Origin: Collimonas sp. OK412
GTDB lineage: Bacteria; Pseudomonadota; Gammaproteobacteria; Burkholderiales; Burkholderiaceae_D
Direction: 5' to 3'
NCBI RefSeq assembly: GCF_900112135.1
Contig: NZ_FOLC01000001.1
Span: forward strand, 248,001-312,000
Length of the DNA stretch: 64,000 bases
The translations under genes and the position numbers were made by a program. The first letter of the stretch is position 1; each line of letters begins with the position of its first letter. The notes under the pieces were generated by a model. It ran no database searches, was not told where the DNA came from, and worked only from the letters and a program-made list of their open reading frames with translations. Shown piece by piece: positions 44,621-52,763 of the stretch.

Positions 44621-45997
44621 ATGCAGTCGATTGATATGGTTTCTGGCGTTAAATTCGATGACATGCTCCCAAACGGTCTTCCTCCCACGAATTGGATGAA
44701 CGCTCCCCGCCCAAATTATGAGGTCAACGAAGATCTGAAATACGCATATGCAGAAACTCCTGATCTTCATTACAACTCTTCGTACGAATTTGAGGTTCAA
44801 GCGCTGCAGGGATCCATTCCGATAGTAGATTATTACGGGGAGGGATACATCAAGACGGATGGAAATCAGATAACTGGCTTCAAGGGAGCCTACAACGTCA
44901 ATTGGCAATATCAATGCGTATCGAATGGTCCGGATCGTGGCAAGAAAATTCCAAATCGAATCCCTGTCAACGCCTATAACGAAGAAAAGACGGCTGCATA
45001 TATCCGCAATAATTCATGCGATGCCGTGACAATCATGAATGCGCCGATAACTGATAATGCGGCAATCGATATGACGCGCATCGTAAATAACATTGGTAAG
45101 ATAATTGCGTACGACTATTCAAAAAATGATCCGCAGGCCGAACTACTTGCCAAGCATGCGACGAAAAGAAAATTCATTTTCGACCCGACATATGCGTTGA
45201 CAAGCCCATTCAACAAAATTGTTATTTCGAGCCATGGATCGACCTCATATTTTGCGTTCAGGCCGGTGCAGGTTGTACGTTCTGAATTCGTCAGAAATGT
45301 TGTTAGCTTAAAATTCCGGGCCGCAGCCGCAGTGCTGCAATCGATGTATGCCGATTTCGGAGGAGTTGCGAGGCCCTTCATCAAAAGCTTTTTGGATGAA
45401 CTCGGTCCAGCGGAAATTTTTCCGGTTGTTCATTCTGTGGGGGTGAATTGGGCGAGTAACCGGGCGCAATTCGTAGCTGACCACGTCTCGAATTCTGACT
45501 TACGCAAACTTCTAATGGCCTGCTGGAATGGTAATACTGTTAGGCTTTCTTGCTGGAACAGCGACCTCAAATCTACAGTCTACCTAAATGGCACAGGTAA
45601 GCTGTGGTCTGGCGGTCCCAGCTATCACGTCACGACAGACGAGGGTGACCGACAAGGCGCCCACTTCGATTTGTCTCCTACGGCGGAAGGGGCAGGAATC
45701 CGATTTTCTCTCTTAGTGGGTAAAGATAAGTTGTACCTGAACGGTAAGGGCGAACTCTGGTCTGGTGGTCCGAGCTACTGGGCGAGTACTGATCTCGCCT
45801 CCCGCTCAGGAGCAAGTTTTACGTTTAATGTGGTTTCGGAGACGGGCGCGGGTCTTGCCTTCACTTTGGCTACCGAGTTTGGGCTCAACTATCTGAATGG
45901 GATGGGCCAAGCATGGTCTGGAGGCCCCTCATATTACGTCTCTACAGACTTGAAGAGCCGCCGAGGTATTACCCAGCTCGTTTGGAATGTCGCGTGA
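44621..45997 (+). CDS. Protein with three C-terminal lectin-like (beta-trefoil-like) repeats
   Basis: 458 residues, no signal peptide, AGAGG six bases before the ATG. The N-terminal ~300 residues match nothing I recognise; a Rossmann-like stretch may lie around IVNNIGKIIAYDYSKND (155-170). From about 306 to the end there are three repeats with YLNG at 321, 372 and 424 and the shared pattern YLNGxGxLWSGGPSYxxSTD. Repeat length (~51) and total (~150) fit a beta-trefoil, the fold of many carbohydrate-binding lectins. The layout of unknown domain plus C-terminal lectin recalls toxins and agglutinins. Function is inferred only. Confidence 0.75.
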   Translation: MQSIDMVSGVKFDDMLPNGLPPTNWMNAPRPNYEVNEDLKYAYAETPDLHYNSSYEFEVQALQGSIPIVDYYGEGYIKTDGNQITGFKGAYNVNWQYQCVSNGPDRGKKIPNRIPVNAYNEEKTAAYIRNNSCDAVTIMNAPITDNAAIDMTRIVNNIGKIIAYDYSKNDPQAELLAKHATKRKFIFDPTYALTSPFNKIVISSHGSTSYFAFRPVQVVRSEFVRNVVSLKFRAAAAVLQSMYADFGGVARPFIKSFLDELGPAEIFPVVHSVGVNWASNRAQFVADHVSNSDLRKLLMACWNGNTVRLSCWNSDLKSTVYLNGTGKLWSGGPSYHVTTDEGDRQGAHFDLSPTAEGAGIRFSLLVGKDKLYLNGKGELWSGGPSYWASTDLASRSGASFTFNVVSETGAGLAFTLATEFGLNYLNGMGQAWSGGPSYYVSTDLKSRRGITQLVWNVA

Positions 45998-46106
45998 CGG
46001 TGGGCAACCCTGGTTTAATTTCTTCTCAACTCACATTTGCTTGGATAATTCAATACGAGTTGCCGACAATTCGGACATCTGTCGGACTCGGAACGTAGGA
46101 AAGACA

Positions 46107-46139
46107 AAAGGGTTACAAGTCGAAAACTTGTAACCCTTT
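46107..46139 (-). terminator. Strong hairpin beyond the tRNA fragment
   Basis: A 14-bp perfect stem AAAGGGTTACAAGT/ACTTGTAACCCTTT with loop CGAAA. It lies just past the 3' end of the tRNA fragment on the minus strand, the same layout as the intact tRNA-Arg and its hairpin at 13023-13050. It is probably the old terminator of the lost tRNA gene; it also follows the three-repeat gene on the plus strand. Confidence 0.65.
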
Positions 46140-46147
46140 GATTTTAT

Positions 46148-46187
46148 TGGCCGGGGCGAGAGGATTCGAACGTCCTAACCCTTGCAT
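46148..46187 (-). pseudogene. 3' fragment of a tRNA gene (tRNA-Pro-like)
   Basis: Read on the minus strand, this ends CGCCCCGGCCA, preceded by TTCGAATCCTCT and ATGCAAGGGT. It looks like the T-arm, acceptor 3' strand and CCA of a tRNA, closest by eye to tRNA-Pro (GGG). The 5' strand of the T stem does not pair well, and no D-arm or 5' acceptor strand is found. It could be a decayed tRNA or an attachment-site remnant. Confidence 0.5.
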
Positions 46188-46200
46188 CTCATTAAATGTG

Positions 46201-46230
46201 TCATTGCAAGACCTGTCATTGCAAGACCTG
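46201..46230. repeat. 15-base tandem duplication
   Basis: TCATTGCAAGACCTG occurs twice in direct succession (46201-46215 and 46216-46230) beside the tRNA fragment. The 458-base gap 45998-46455 otherwise holds the hairpin and tRNA fragment and no supported gene. Confidence 0.85.
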
Positions 46231-46455
46231 ATAATCATCTAGCCACTTATGAACCCCTCCGGCAGGACCAAGGCCACGGGAGGAAGTGCTTCGATCGCAT
46301 TCTAGTCCTGCGTATTTCTCGTTGAACATCTCGGTCCTTAATCCACTACGCAGCTGCGCACCGCGCACCATCGACATTCGCACTGCATCAAGGCGACAGC
46401 GATATGTTCGTTCGTCGCTGTCGCCAAGCGTAATGCCACTCCGTAAATCCGCCGG

Positions 46456-47106
46456 CTATCCGAGCGCAAGGACTTGCGTTGCCTTGTTCCAATAGTCCAA
46501 TCGCGATTGCAAACCTATATCGCCGCCGTTGATGCGTCGGCAGATCTTGATGAAATCATCCCTGGCATTGCCGTTCGGCTTGAGATCGGCAAGCTCATTC
46601 AGTCCTGCCGTGGCCCAATACCAGGCTGCTGAACGCGCTGCGCCTGCCGGTTCTTGCAATAATTCCGGTTGCGCCAGCAGGTCCAGTTTTAATGCCTTGC
46701 CACAGCGTTCATAGTTGTCGCGTCCGGTCAGTTGAATCAAGCCGCGGCCGCGATATTTCCAGCCGTCGCCGCTGGCTTCGTCGCCATTTCCAAGTCGATT
46801 GGCGTAAACGTTGCTAGCCAGTTTTTCCGGATTGCTGGCATATTGGAGCGCGACGCTGTCGGTCGGAAAGCGGTGCGGCCATACCTGGCGCAGCCGTATA
46901 GACGAGTAGTTGAGATTCTCCGACAGGACTTTCAACTGTGCCGATTCGTGCAGGATTTGCGCAAGGAATGCCGCCTGGCGATATGTGTTGCCGATTGACC
47001 ATTCTGTGAGTGCGGCGTTGATGGGATCGAGCCAAAGAGTGACTCGGGAATTGTCAGCTGCGGTGTCCAGCAAGCTGGCAAGCTGTTCTTGGGAGATGGC
47101 AGGCAT
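46456..47106 (-). CDS. GH19 lysozyme/chitinase-type glycoside hydrolase
   Basis: 216 residues. FLAQILHESAQLKVLSENLNYS contains the two likely catalytic glutamates (Glu54 and Glu63); YRGRGLIQLTGRDNY and ARSAAWYWATAGLNELAD are strong GH19 motifs. The close relatives are phage endolysin-like GH19 enzymes that cut peptidoglycan rather than chitin. No signal peptide is seen, so export needs another route or lysis. ATG at 47106 has AGAGGAC five bases upstream, which rules against an upstream in-frame start. It follows a DUF2589 gene by 67 bases. Confidence 0.88.
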   Translation of the reverse strand: MPAISQEQLASLLDTAADNSRVTLWLDPINAALTEWSIGNTYRQAAFLAQILHESAQLKVLSENLNYSSIRLRQVWPHRFPTDSVALQYASNPEKLASNVYANRLGNGDEASGDGWKYRGRGLIQLTGRDNYERCGKALKLDLLAQPELLQEPAGAARSAAWYWATAGLNELADLKPNGNARDDFIKICRRINGGDIGLQSRLDYWNKATQVLALG

Positions 47107-47173
47107 AGTGTCCTCTGAAAGAAAAACAAGCAAATCCGTGCACAGATTCACTTGCTTGAAGTCGCATTAAAAT

Positions 47174-47800
47174 TTACGGACCGACAGCGACAGCTGGCTT
47201 GGTGCCATTGGATCTAGGCTGGATGGACGATTGCAGAATGTCCAGTACCCGTGCCAGGCCTTCCGGCATGCCGTTATCTTCAGCCAAGACTTCCACGTGG
47301 TATTTGGCGGAATTGTCGGATGAGCGGGTGTTTTCCTTGTGGGTTGCAACCGAACCTTCGACGTGCACCGTGGCGCTGAACATGCCCCAGCCGAACTTCA
47401 TGTCGGCCGACATTTTGGCCGATGCATCGGTGGATTCCTTGGAGGCGAAAGAAGACTTCACTTCCATGTCAAAGGTGATATCCACCTTGGTGATTGACAG
47501 CGCCGGCACCTTGACGATTGCCAGCAAAGGCACATCCAGAGAAACGCTTTCTTCAATCGTTTTGGTGGCGTCATTGGGATCGGCGATCGGCCGGGTGAAC
47601 GCAAAGTGCGCCGTGCGCGTCGCGCCTACGCCATTTGGATCATTCGCAGCCGGCGGCAGAAAGCCGATGTACTTAATAAAATTGGCAGTAGCGTTCGCCA
47701 ACTTGATTTGGGCATCGCAAGCGGCAGTCAATGGGCTGCCAATCAGGTCGCCCATCGGCAAGCCCTTGAACTGAGACGCCATATCGATAAGATCAGACAT
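47174..47800 (-). CDS. DUF2589-type protein, long form
   Basis: 208 residues, no signal peptide or membrane helix; AAAGGAG six bases before the ATG. Conserved-looking parts are DLIGSPLTAACDAQIKLANATANFI, VPLLAIVKVPALSITKVDITFDMEVKS and MPEGLARVLDILQSSI. These match the DUF2589 family, whose function I do not know. A second shorter member lies at 48935-49456. This gene and the GH19 gene form one transcription unit. Confidence 0.8.
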   Translation of the reverse strand: MSDLIDMASQFKGLPMGDLIGSPLTAACDAQIKLANATANFIKYIGFLPPAANDPNGVGATRTAHFAFTRPIADPNDATKTIEESVSLDVPLLAIVKVPALSITKVDITFDMEVKSSFASKESTDASAKMSADMKFGWGMFSATVHVEGSVATHKENTRSSDNSAKYHVEVLAEDNGMPEGLARVLDILQSSIQPRSNGTKPAVAVGP

Positions 47801-48023
47801 TGTTTACTCCTTTAGAAATGACCCAGACGGGTCTGAAAAAAGCCATGCTGAAAAACCGCAGCCTGGCGCCGAGTCGCGCATGACGCGCTCAGGACAATCT
47901 TAGGATTGGCAAACAATGAGTTCGTGACATTTCCTGTCGTATCGGCTGGGTGGCGCGCGAAGTGAGCAGGGGAATGGAGAAGGGGATTGGAGTTGTAGAA
48001 AAGTTGAGCCGGATTTTTTAAGC

Positions 48024-48051
48024 AAAAAAAATGACGAAATCTACCGTCATT
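48024..48051 (-). terminator. Terminator between the two DUF2589 units
   Basis: On the minus strand AATGACG/CGTCATT with an eight-base loop is followed by seven T. It ends the upstream three-gene unit (48108-49456) and separates it from the DUF2589-GH19 unit. The rest of the 307-base gap 47801-48107 must hold the second unit's promoter; none is obvious. Confidence 0.85.
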
Positions 48052-48107
48052 AAATTGACATCCTACCGACTCCAGGATCGTTGTAATGCAACAGGCGGTC
48101 GCTACAT

Positions 48108-48647
48108 TTATTCAATCTTGCGGATCCAGAATTTGCGCCACATTTTCTGCGACGAACGCCACCAGGAAGTGTCCGGAATCAGGCTGGAAAATTTTGACTG
48201 CTGATCCTCCGTTAGCAGAAAGATCCAATTTCGACGACTGCGTTTCGGCCGCATCGCGTTACCCGGACCTAGCGCCAGATTGGTCCCATCTTTGGCGACC
48301 TGAATTTCCAGATGCTTCAGTACGTGGGGATGGCGTATTTTCTGCCACCAGTTCGGCGTCTGGAGCATGAGCACCACTTGAGATTCCTTGTCGAATTTCC
48401 TGGTCGTCAGGTAACAGGGCAGGCTGAAAATAAAATCCTGCAAGCTATAGCCGTGATTCCTGTGGAATTTATCGTAGGGGATGGTTAGCAGTTCGTATGT
48501 CGCCTGATGCGGCAGGCGATACGAAAATACTTGCGTTGCATCTGCGCCTTTCTGTTCAGAGATAGCAGGCAAGTCGCGGTTGACTTGTTCAAATACGCGG
48601 GACAGCTCAGCACAAAACACATCCAGCGTTAAGGTGATGGCCGTCAT
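48108..48647 (-). CDS. Unknown protein of the DUF2589 cluster, 179 residues
   Basis: No signal peptide or membrane helix and no domain I recognise. Features: VFSYRLPHQATYELLTIPYDKFH in the middle and a Trp/Arg/Lys-rich C-terminus (DTSWWRSSQKMWRKFWIRK). The start lies two bases after the stop of the 88-residue gene, so the two are translationally coupled. A clear terminator follows. Confidence 0.7.
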   Translation of the reverse strand: MTAITLTLDVFCAELSRVFEQVNRDLPAISEQKGADATQVFSYRLPHQATYELLTIPYDKFHRNHGYSLQDFIFSLPCYLTTRKFDKESQVVLMLQTPNWWQKIRHPHVLKHLEIQVAKDGTNLALGPGNAMRPKRSRRNWIFLLTEDQQSKFSSLIPDTSWWRSSQKMWRKFWIRKIE

Positions 48648-48649
48648 GC

Positions 48650-48916
48650 TCAGTCCAGATGCAGCGGCTTGCGCGCAAAGCCAAGGTGGTACACGGCGTA
48701 TTGCAGCACCACCTGATGCTCGCCGATGTTATACAAGCCGAAGCATTTTTCCACATTGAGGATAAAGCCGCGCGGCGTGCCGCTTAAACAGCGGTTAACC
48801 AGGTCCATGGCTTCCTGGACTTCGGCCTCGGTGCGGATGTTTTGCGGGTTGTCGTTGCCAACCACGATGCGTTTGATAAAACGCATTTCAGTTAAACGAA
48901 AGCGATCCATACTCAC
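48650..48916 (-). CDS. Unknown protein of the DUF2589 cluster, 88 residues
   Basis: The ribosome binding site decides the start: AAAAAAGGAG lies seven bases before a GTG at 48916, and 13 bases before the ATG at 48910. Sequence includes AEVQEAMDLVNRCLSGTPRGFILN and EHQVVLQYAVYHLGFARKP. I recognise no family. It starts 18 bases after the short DUF2589 gene and overlaps nothing. Confidence 0.7.
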   Translation of the reverse strand: MSMDRFRLTEMRFIKRIVVGNDNPQNIRTEAEVQEAMDLVNRCLSGTPRGFILNVEKCFGLYNIGEHQVVLQYAVYHLGFARKPLHLD

Positions 48917-48934
48917 GTTGTACTCCTTTTTTGA

Positions 48935-49456
48935 TTACTCCTGCACCAGTCCGGTTGGACCCTGTTCTTTCACCACATCGTTGAGCAGGCGCGCCAGCCC
49001 ATCCGATTTTTCCGTGGCCTGCAGTTTCAATTTGATGTGCGCTATATTCCTGTCCCGGGAGCCGTTATTTGCGCTGGCAGGGCTGACCATGAGCCCGGCC
49101 TTTCTGCCCGCCGGCGCCGCCATGCCGGTCTGACTCATGATGGATTCGTTGTGGCCGCTGCGATCCTGCTCTTCAAACGCGCCCAGTTCCATGTCCAGAT
49201 CAATCTCTGCCTCGCCGATGATGAGCGAACTGTGCGGCACCAGCGACAGCAAAGGCAGGCGGTAATGCAACATGTCACCGGGCTTGGCGGTGCTGTGTAC
49301 CGCCGGTAACTTGAGCTCGATGGTGGTGGGTTGCTTATCATCAGTAAAGAAAGACGCAATGTTTGCTACCTGTGCTTTTTCCACCATGTGCTGTGCATTC
49401 ATGATGGATCCGGCAATCGCAAGCACCATATCTTCCAGGCTGGTTAAATTGGCCAT
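48935..49456 (-). CDS. DUF2589-type protein, short form
   Basis: 173 residues, no signal peptide; TGGAG five bases before the ATG. LEDMVLAIAGSIMNAQHMVEKAQ, MLHYRLPLLSLVPHSSLIIGEAEIDLDMEL and GLARLLNDVVKEQ match the long form's VPLLAIVKVPAL...DITFDMEV and GLARVLDILQ. It is the first gene of the cluster and divergent from the secreted protein at 49708. Confidence 0.78.
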   Translation of the reverse strand: MANLTSLEDMVLAIAGSIMNAQHMVEKAQVANIASFFTDDKQPTTIELKLPAVHSTAKPGDMLHYRLPLLSLVPHSSLIIGEAEIDLDMELGAFEEQDRSGHNESIMSQTGMAAPAGRKAGLMVSPASANNGSRDRNIAHIKLKLQATEKSDGLARLLNDVVKEQGPTGLVQE

Positions 49457-49553
49457 GACTACTCCAGTTTGTTGTAGGGTTTGTGAATCGGCCGCGACTC
49501 TGTTCTGCCGGGTTCAGACGCAAGCATACGAATCTGTGCAATCCCTCTTCTAA

Positions 49554-49608
49554 CCATTTCTGACCATTTTCCTGAGGCCGCAGAAGCAGCAGATTTGGTC
49601 AGGAATGG
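49554..49608. repeat. Inverted repeat in the 251-base divergent region
   Basis: CCATTTCTGACCA at 49554-49566 and TGGTCAGGAATGG at 49596-49608 are inverted copies (12 of 13). They lie between the divergent starts of the DUF2589 unit and the secreted protein gene and could be operator arms. Confidence 0.5.
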
Positions 49609-49707
49609 CGTTGTTTTCCCCCTTTAATCTGTGATTCATGACGTTTTCTCTGCCGTGCAAACGAGCGGCGTCATTGATTTTTCCATCAACTTAAAAGGGG
49701 TATCTCC

Positions 49708-50568
49708 ATGAAGTCAACGTCAGGAAATCGCACCGTCAGGGTGCTGCAGCAATGCATGTTTGCGATGTTTTTTTTGCTTGCAAGCCAGTCTTCATTTGCG
49801 GCGGGAAAAACTTCCGGCCTCATCCACCTTCCGATTGAGGGGCGTCCTCCGATTCCAACGGCAATCAACTGGTCGGCGGAGCTGCTCAATGCCGCCAATG
49901 CCGCACTGGCCGCAAAAAATCCGCCGGCTGCAGCAATGCCCAGCGCGACAGCCTGGGTTGGAACCAACTTTTCCAGGCACCACATCATTCCGCAACAGTA
50001 TTTGCAGGCGCTGGTTGGCCTCAGCCAGGCAGCGGATAGCGACATAGCGGATACAGACGCAAACAAGCTGGCCCTGCAAGGCGCACTTAGAAAAATCCGC
50101 TACCCGAGTGCGGCCCCTTTACTGACGGGCATGGTATGGGCGCCGGTCAATCTGTTTGAAGGTCCCGTCGGATTTCTGCGCAGCGATGAGCCGGGCAATG
50201 ATTTTGAACTCAACAAGCCGCGCAGTTTCGACGAAAAGCGCTGGAATGCGTTGCGGAACGTGGTGGATGTCATGACAGTCCTGGAATTCAGCAACCAAGG
50301 CACCGAATTCACTGTGTCAGCGCAGACTCTGAATGCAAGGGGAGGACTGGCTAAACTGACGGCTGCGGTGGTGGATCTGGCTAAATATACACAGGCAAAC
50401 CCAGTCCCTATTCATCGCTTTGCCAATGCCGACTGGGTCGATGGCCGCAGCCTGTCTGCCATCAACCTGCAAGATCTGGTGGGATTTTCCAGCAGTCTGA
50501 TAGTCACCGATTCGCTGGTGGCCAGCAAGAAGAACGCCTATCGCCTGAAGCTCAAGAACGAGCGTTGA
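49708..50568 (+). CDS. Secreted protein with an HHIIP motif (nuclease-like?)
   Basis: 286 residues with a signal peptide (FAMFFLLASQSSFAAG, cleavage about 32). The mature part has NFSRHHIIPQQYLQAL with His91-His92. This RHHIIPxxY form is like the first half of the HNH/EndoVII and AHH groups of bacterial toxin nucleases, but the rest (APVNLFEGP, NALRNVVDVMTVLEF) does not show a clear full domain. GGGG precedes the start weakly. No immunity protein is recognised next to it. Confidence 0.6.
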   Translation: MKSTSGNRTVRVLQQCMFAMFFLLASQSSFAAGKTSGLIHLPIEGRPPIPTAINWSAELLNAANAALAAKNPPAAAMPSATAWVGTNFSRHHIIPQQYLQALVGLSQAADSDIADTDANKLALQGALRKIRYPSAAPLLTGMVWAPVNLFEGPVGFLRSDEPGNDFELNKPRSFDEKRWNALRNVVDVMTVLEFSNQGTEFTVSAQTLNARGGLAKLTAAVVDLAKYTQANPVPIHRFANADWVDGRSLSAINLQDLVGFSSSLIVTDSLVASKKNAYRLKLKNER

Positions 50569-50661
50569 TTTCTGCGAACGGCGGCACACAAAAGCGACGC
50601 CCCGCTTTTGTGTGCATTCCGATCTTCTTTTACTTTCTGTATTCCTGCGCGGATTCTATTT

Positions 50662-51903
50662 ATGCAAAAAGATATGTTGCGGCTTGCGCGGCTGCTGCTT
50701 TGCCTCGGCCTGATTTTCATTATGCTCTACGCCACGTTCAGCGCCGTTCCTTCGCGTCGGATCAGGATCGCCGCTGGTCCGGAGGACGGCAGTTTTTATG
50801 CGATGGCGCTTCAGTATAAAAAAATACTGGAGAAAAAATCCTATCGGGTTGACATTGTCTCTTTTCAAAACACAGATGAAATTTCCGCCGAGGTGGCGGA
50901 CAGCACAAAACATATTGATATCGGTTTCGTAGCAAACGATCTGCAGGGTAAAAGCCAGGCCAGCCTGATATCTCTTGGAGAGATTCAACTGCAACCCATT
51001 TTCATTTTCGTAAACCGGAAAGTGGAAACGGAAAGAAGCATTCTGTCGCTCGCCGACCTGCGCGGTTTAAGCCTGGTTCTTCCTCCCGAAAAGAGCGTCA
51101 CCAGCCAGACTTTGCTGAGCATGTTCGCGGCATACGGCATAGACCAACGCAATACGCTTATCCGCTTTCTTCCTTTGAATATCGGGGTCGCCCGGCTTGC
51201 CCGCGAAGAATTTGACGGCGGCCTGTTTATCCTGGGCGCCGAGAGCGAGTTGATGGCAGAACTGGGAAAGAACAAGAAATTTGTTCTGGTGGAGCTGACG
51301 CAGCAATCGGCCATCGTAAAGAAATTTCCCTTTTTGCAGAAAGTAACTCTGCCGAACGGCATCTTTGATCTGAAAGAGAAAATTCCAAGTGGCGATGTCA
51401 AGCTGTTGGCGGCGAATATCTCAGTAGTTGCTCAAAAAAAATTACCGCCGGCCACAACTTATGCATTGCTGGAGGCGATGCGAGAAGTGCATCGCAACAG
51501 TAACTACGTCAGCAATGCAGACGAATTCCCTAAATATCGCGGCACTGCGATCCAGACCAATGATCTGGTCAGCGACTTCTACCGCAACGGCACACCCTGG
51601 ATTTTTTCCACCTTCCCGATAGCAATTGCCAGCATCCTCGATGCCTACCTGGCGCCGCTTCTGGGGCTTTGGTTCGTGCTCAGCATATACAGGGTTTTTA
51701 TTCAGTTTGAAAAAATTCGCAGTCTGACTTTGTTTTTTCTAGCCCATCTGCTGATTTTCTGGACGCGATGGCATATCAGGAATGGCCGGCCTTTATCCGC
51801 ACGCGTTCGATTTTTTCTGGAAAAAATCGAATCCGCAATAAAGAGGGAGGAGCGGGGCCTGCCTGTGTTGCTGGCGGAAATAAGACATATCAAACAGCTT
51901 TAG
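50662..51903 (+). CDS. TAXI-type solute-binding protein with C-terminal membrane anchor
   Basis: 413 residues. An N-terminal helix (~5-25) is followed by a binding domain with the TAXI hallmark IRIAAGPEDGSFYAMALQYKKIL, VSFQNTDEISAEVADSTKHIDIGFV and LADLRGLSLVLPPEKS. A second membrane segment (~310-345) and a charged cytoplasmic tail follow, so it is membrane-anchored. TAXI proteins feed TRAP transporters, but no TRAP permease gene is nearby. ATG at 50662 is preferred to a TTG at 50608. Confidence 0.85.
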   Translation: MQKDMLRLARLLLCLGLIFIMLYATFSAVPSRRIRIAAGPEDGSFYAMALQYKKILEKKSYRVDIVSFQNTDEISAEVADSTKHIDIGFVANDLQGKSQASLISLGEIQLQPIFIFVNRKVETERSILSLADLRGLSLVLPPEKSVTSQTLLSMFAAYGIDQRNTLIRFLPLNIGVARLAREEFDGGLFILGAESELMAELGKNKKFVLVELTQQSAIVKKFPFLQKVTLPNGIFDLKEKIPSGDVKLLAANISVVAQKKLPPATTYALLEAMREVHRNSNYVSNADEFPKYRGTAIQTNDLVSDFYRNGTPWIFSTFPIAIASILDAYLAPLLGLWFVLSIYRVFIQFEKIRSLTLFFLAHLLIFWTRWHIRNGRPLSARVRFFLEKIESAIKREERGLPVLLAEIRHIKQL

Positions 51904-51956
51904 CACGCAGCGAATCATTGTCGCTTTCCACGTCAATCCACACAGGAGACCATGCC

Positions 51957-52763
51957 ATGTCCATAGATGCGAACGATATCAGCAGAACGATGCAAGAAAC
52001 TTATGATCATTATTTCCTAAGCGATGGATATCGTCGACGCTATCCCGAACCTAATGTCGCAACCATGACGTATTTGCTGGAAAAAGGATTGGCCGAAGTC
52101 GACCAGATCCTTGATTTCGGTTGTGGAAATGGCCGATATTCGTTGGCCTTGCTGGAAAAGTCGCAGGCCCATTTAACCGCCTACGATATTTCTGCTGCTT
52201 CTTTGACTGAGTTCGAATCCCGGCTGCGAACCACGTCTCACCGCGAGCGCGTTACTTTTGTGTATGGCGATCTGGATGGCTTGAACAGATACGCCTGCTA
52301 CGATGCAATTCTCATGTTGTTTGGCGTCTTGTCGCACGTGGTCGAACGCAATTTGCGGCTTGAGACTTTGCATAAAATGCGCAGTCTGATTCGGGCCGAT
52401 GGAAAATTGATTTTATCTGTTCCTTCAATCTTCCGGCGCAGACCTTGGGAATTGTTCAAATACGGGCTGGCTCGAACTCTGGGCCATGCCCGGCCGCCGC
52501 ATGATGAAGCGGGCAATATCTGCTTCACGAGGCGCATCCAGGGGCGCAACCTGACGTTCTTCTATCATCTCTACTCATTGCGTACCTTATGCGAAGAGTT
52601 GGCTGAGGCTGGATTTGCGATCAGCGAGTGGCAGCCGGAAAGTGTGTTTCCTGAGTGGCTGGTAACGCAATCCAGTTTGATGCGTTGTATCGACCGGCGC
52701 CTGTGCTCCTGGATTCCGGCTGAACTTGGCTATGGCATGCGAGTGCTGGCCAATCCTGTATGA
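51957..52763 (+). CDS. Class I SAM-dependent methyltransferase
   Basis: 268 residues. Motif I is ILDFGCGNGRYSLALLEK; acidic loop AYDISAASL, motif II VTFVYGDLDGL, and IRADGKLILSVPSIFRRRP at post-II. Substrate is unknown; a long insert of aromatic residues follows (NLTFFYHLYSLRTL). AGGAG lies ten bases before the ATG at 51957. Its stop overlaps the next gene's start (ATGA), so it is coupled to the transporter fusion. Confidence 0.88.
   Translation: MSIDANDISRTMQETYDHYFLSDGYRRRYPEPNVATMTYLLEKGLAEVDQILDFGCGNGRYSLALLEKSQAHLTAYDISAASLTEFESRLRTTSHRERVTFVYGDLDGLNRYACYDAILMLFGVLSHVVERNLRLETLHKMRSLIRADGKLILSVPSIFRRRPWELFKYGLARTLGHARPPHDEAGNICFTRRIQGRNLTFFYHLYSLRTLCEELAEAGFAISEWQPESVFPEWLVTQSSLMRCIDRRLCSWIPAELGYGMRVLANPV

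Noticed and set aside
43187-46172. tRNA-Ser and the tRNA fragment as the two attachment ends of one element
   Set aside because: Their 3' ends share only the TTCGAATC common to most tRNAs; the acceptor sequences differ, so they are not a matched att pair.
46286-46495. 69-residue open frame between the tRNA fragment and the GH19 gene
   Set aside because: No RBS, no domain, and it runs into the end of the GH19 gene.
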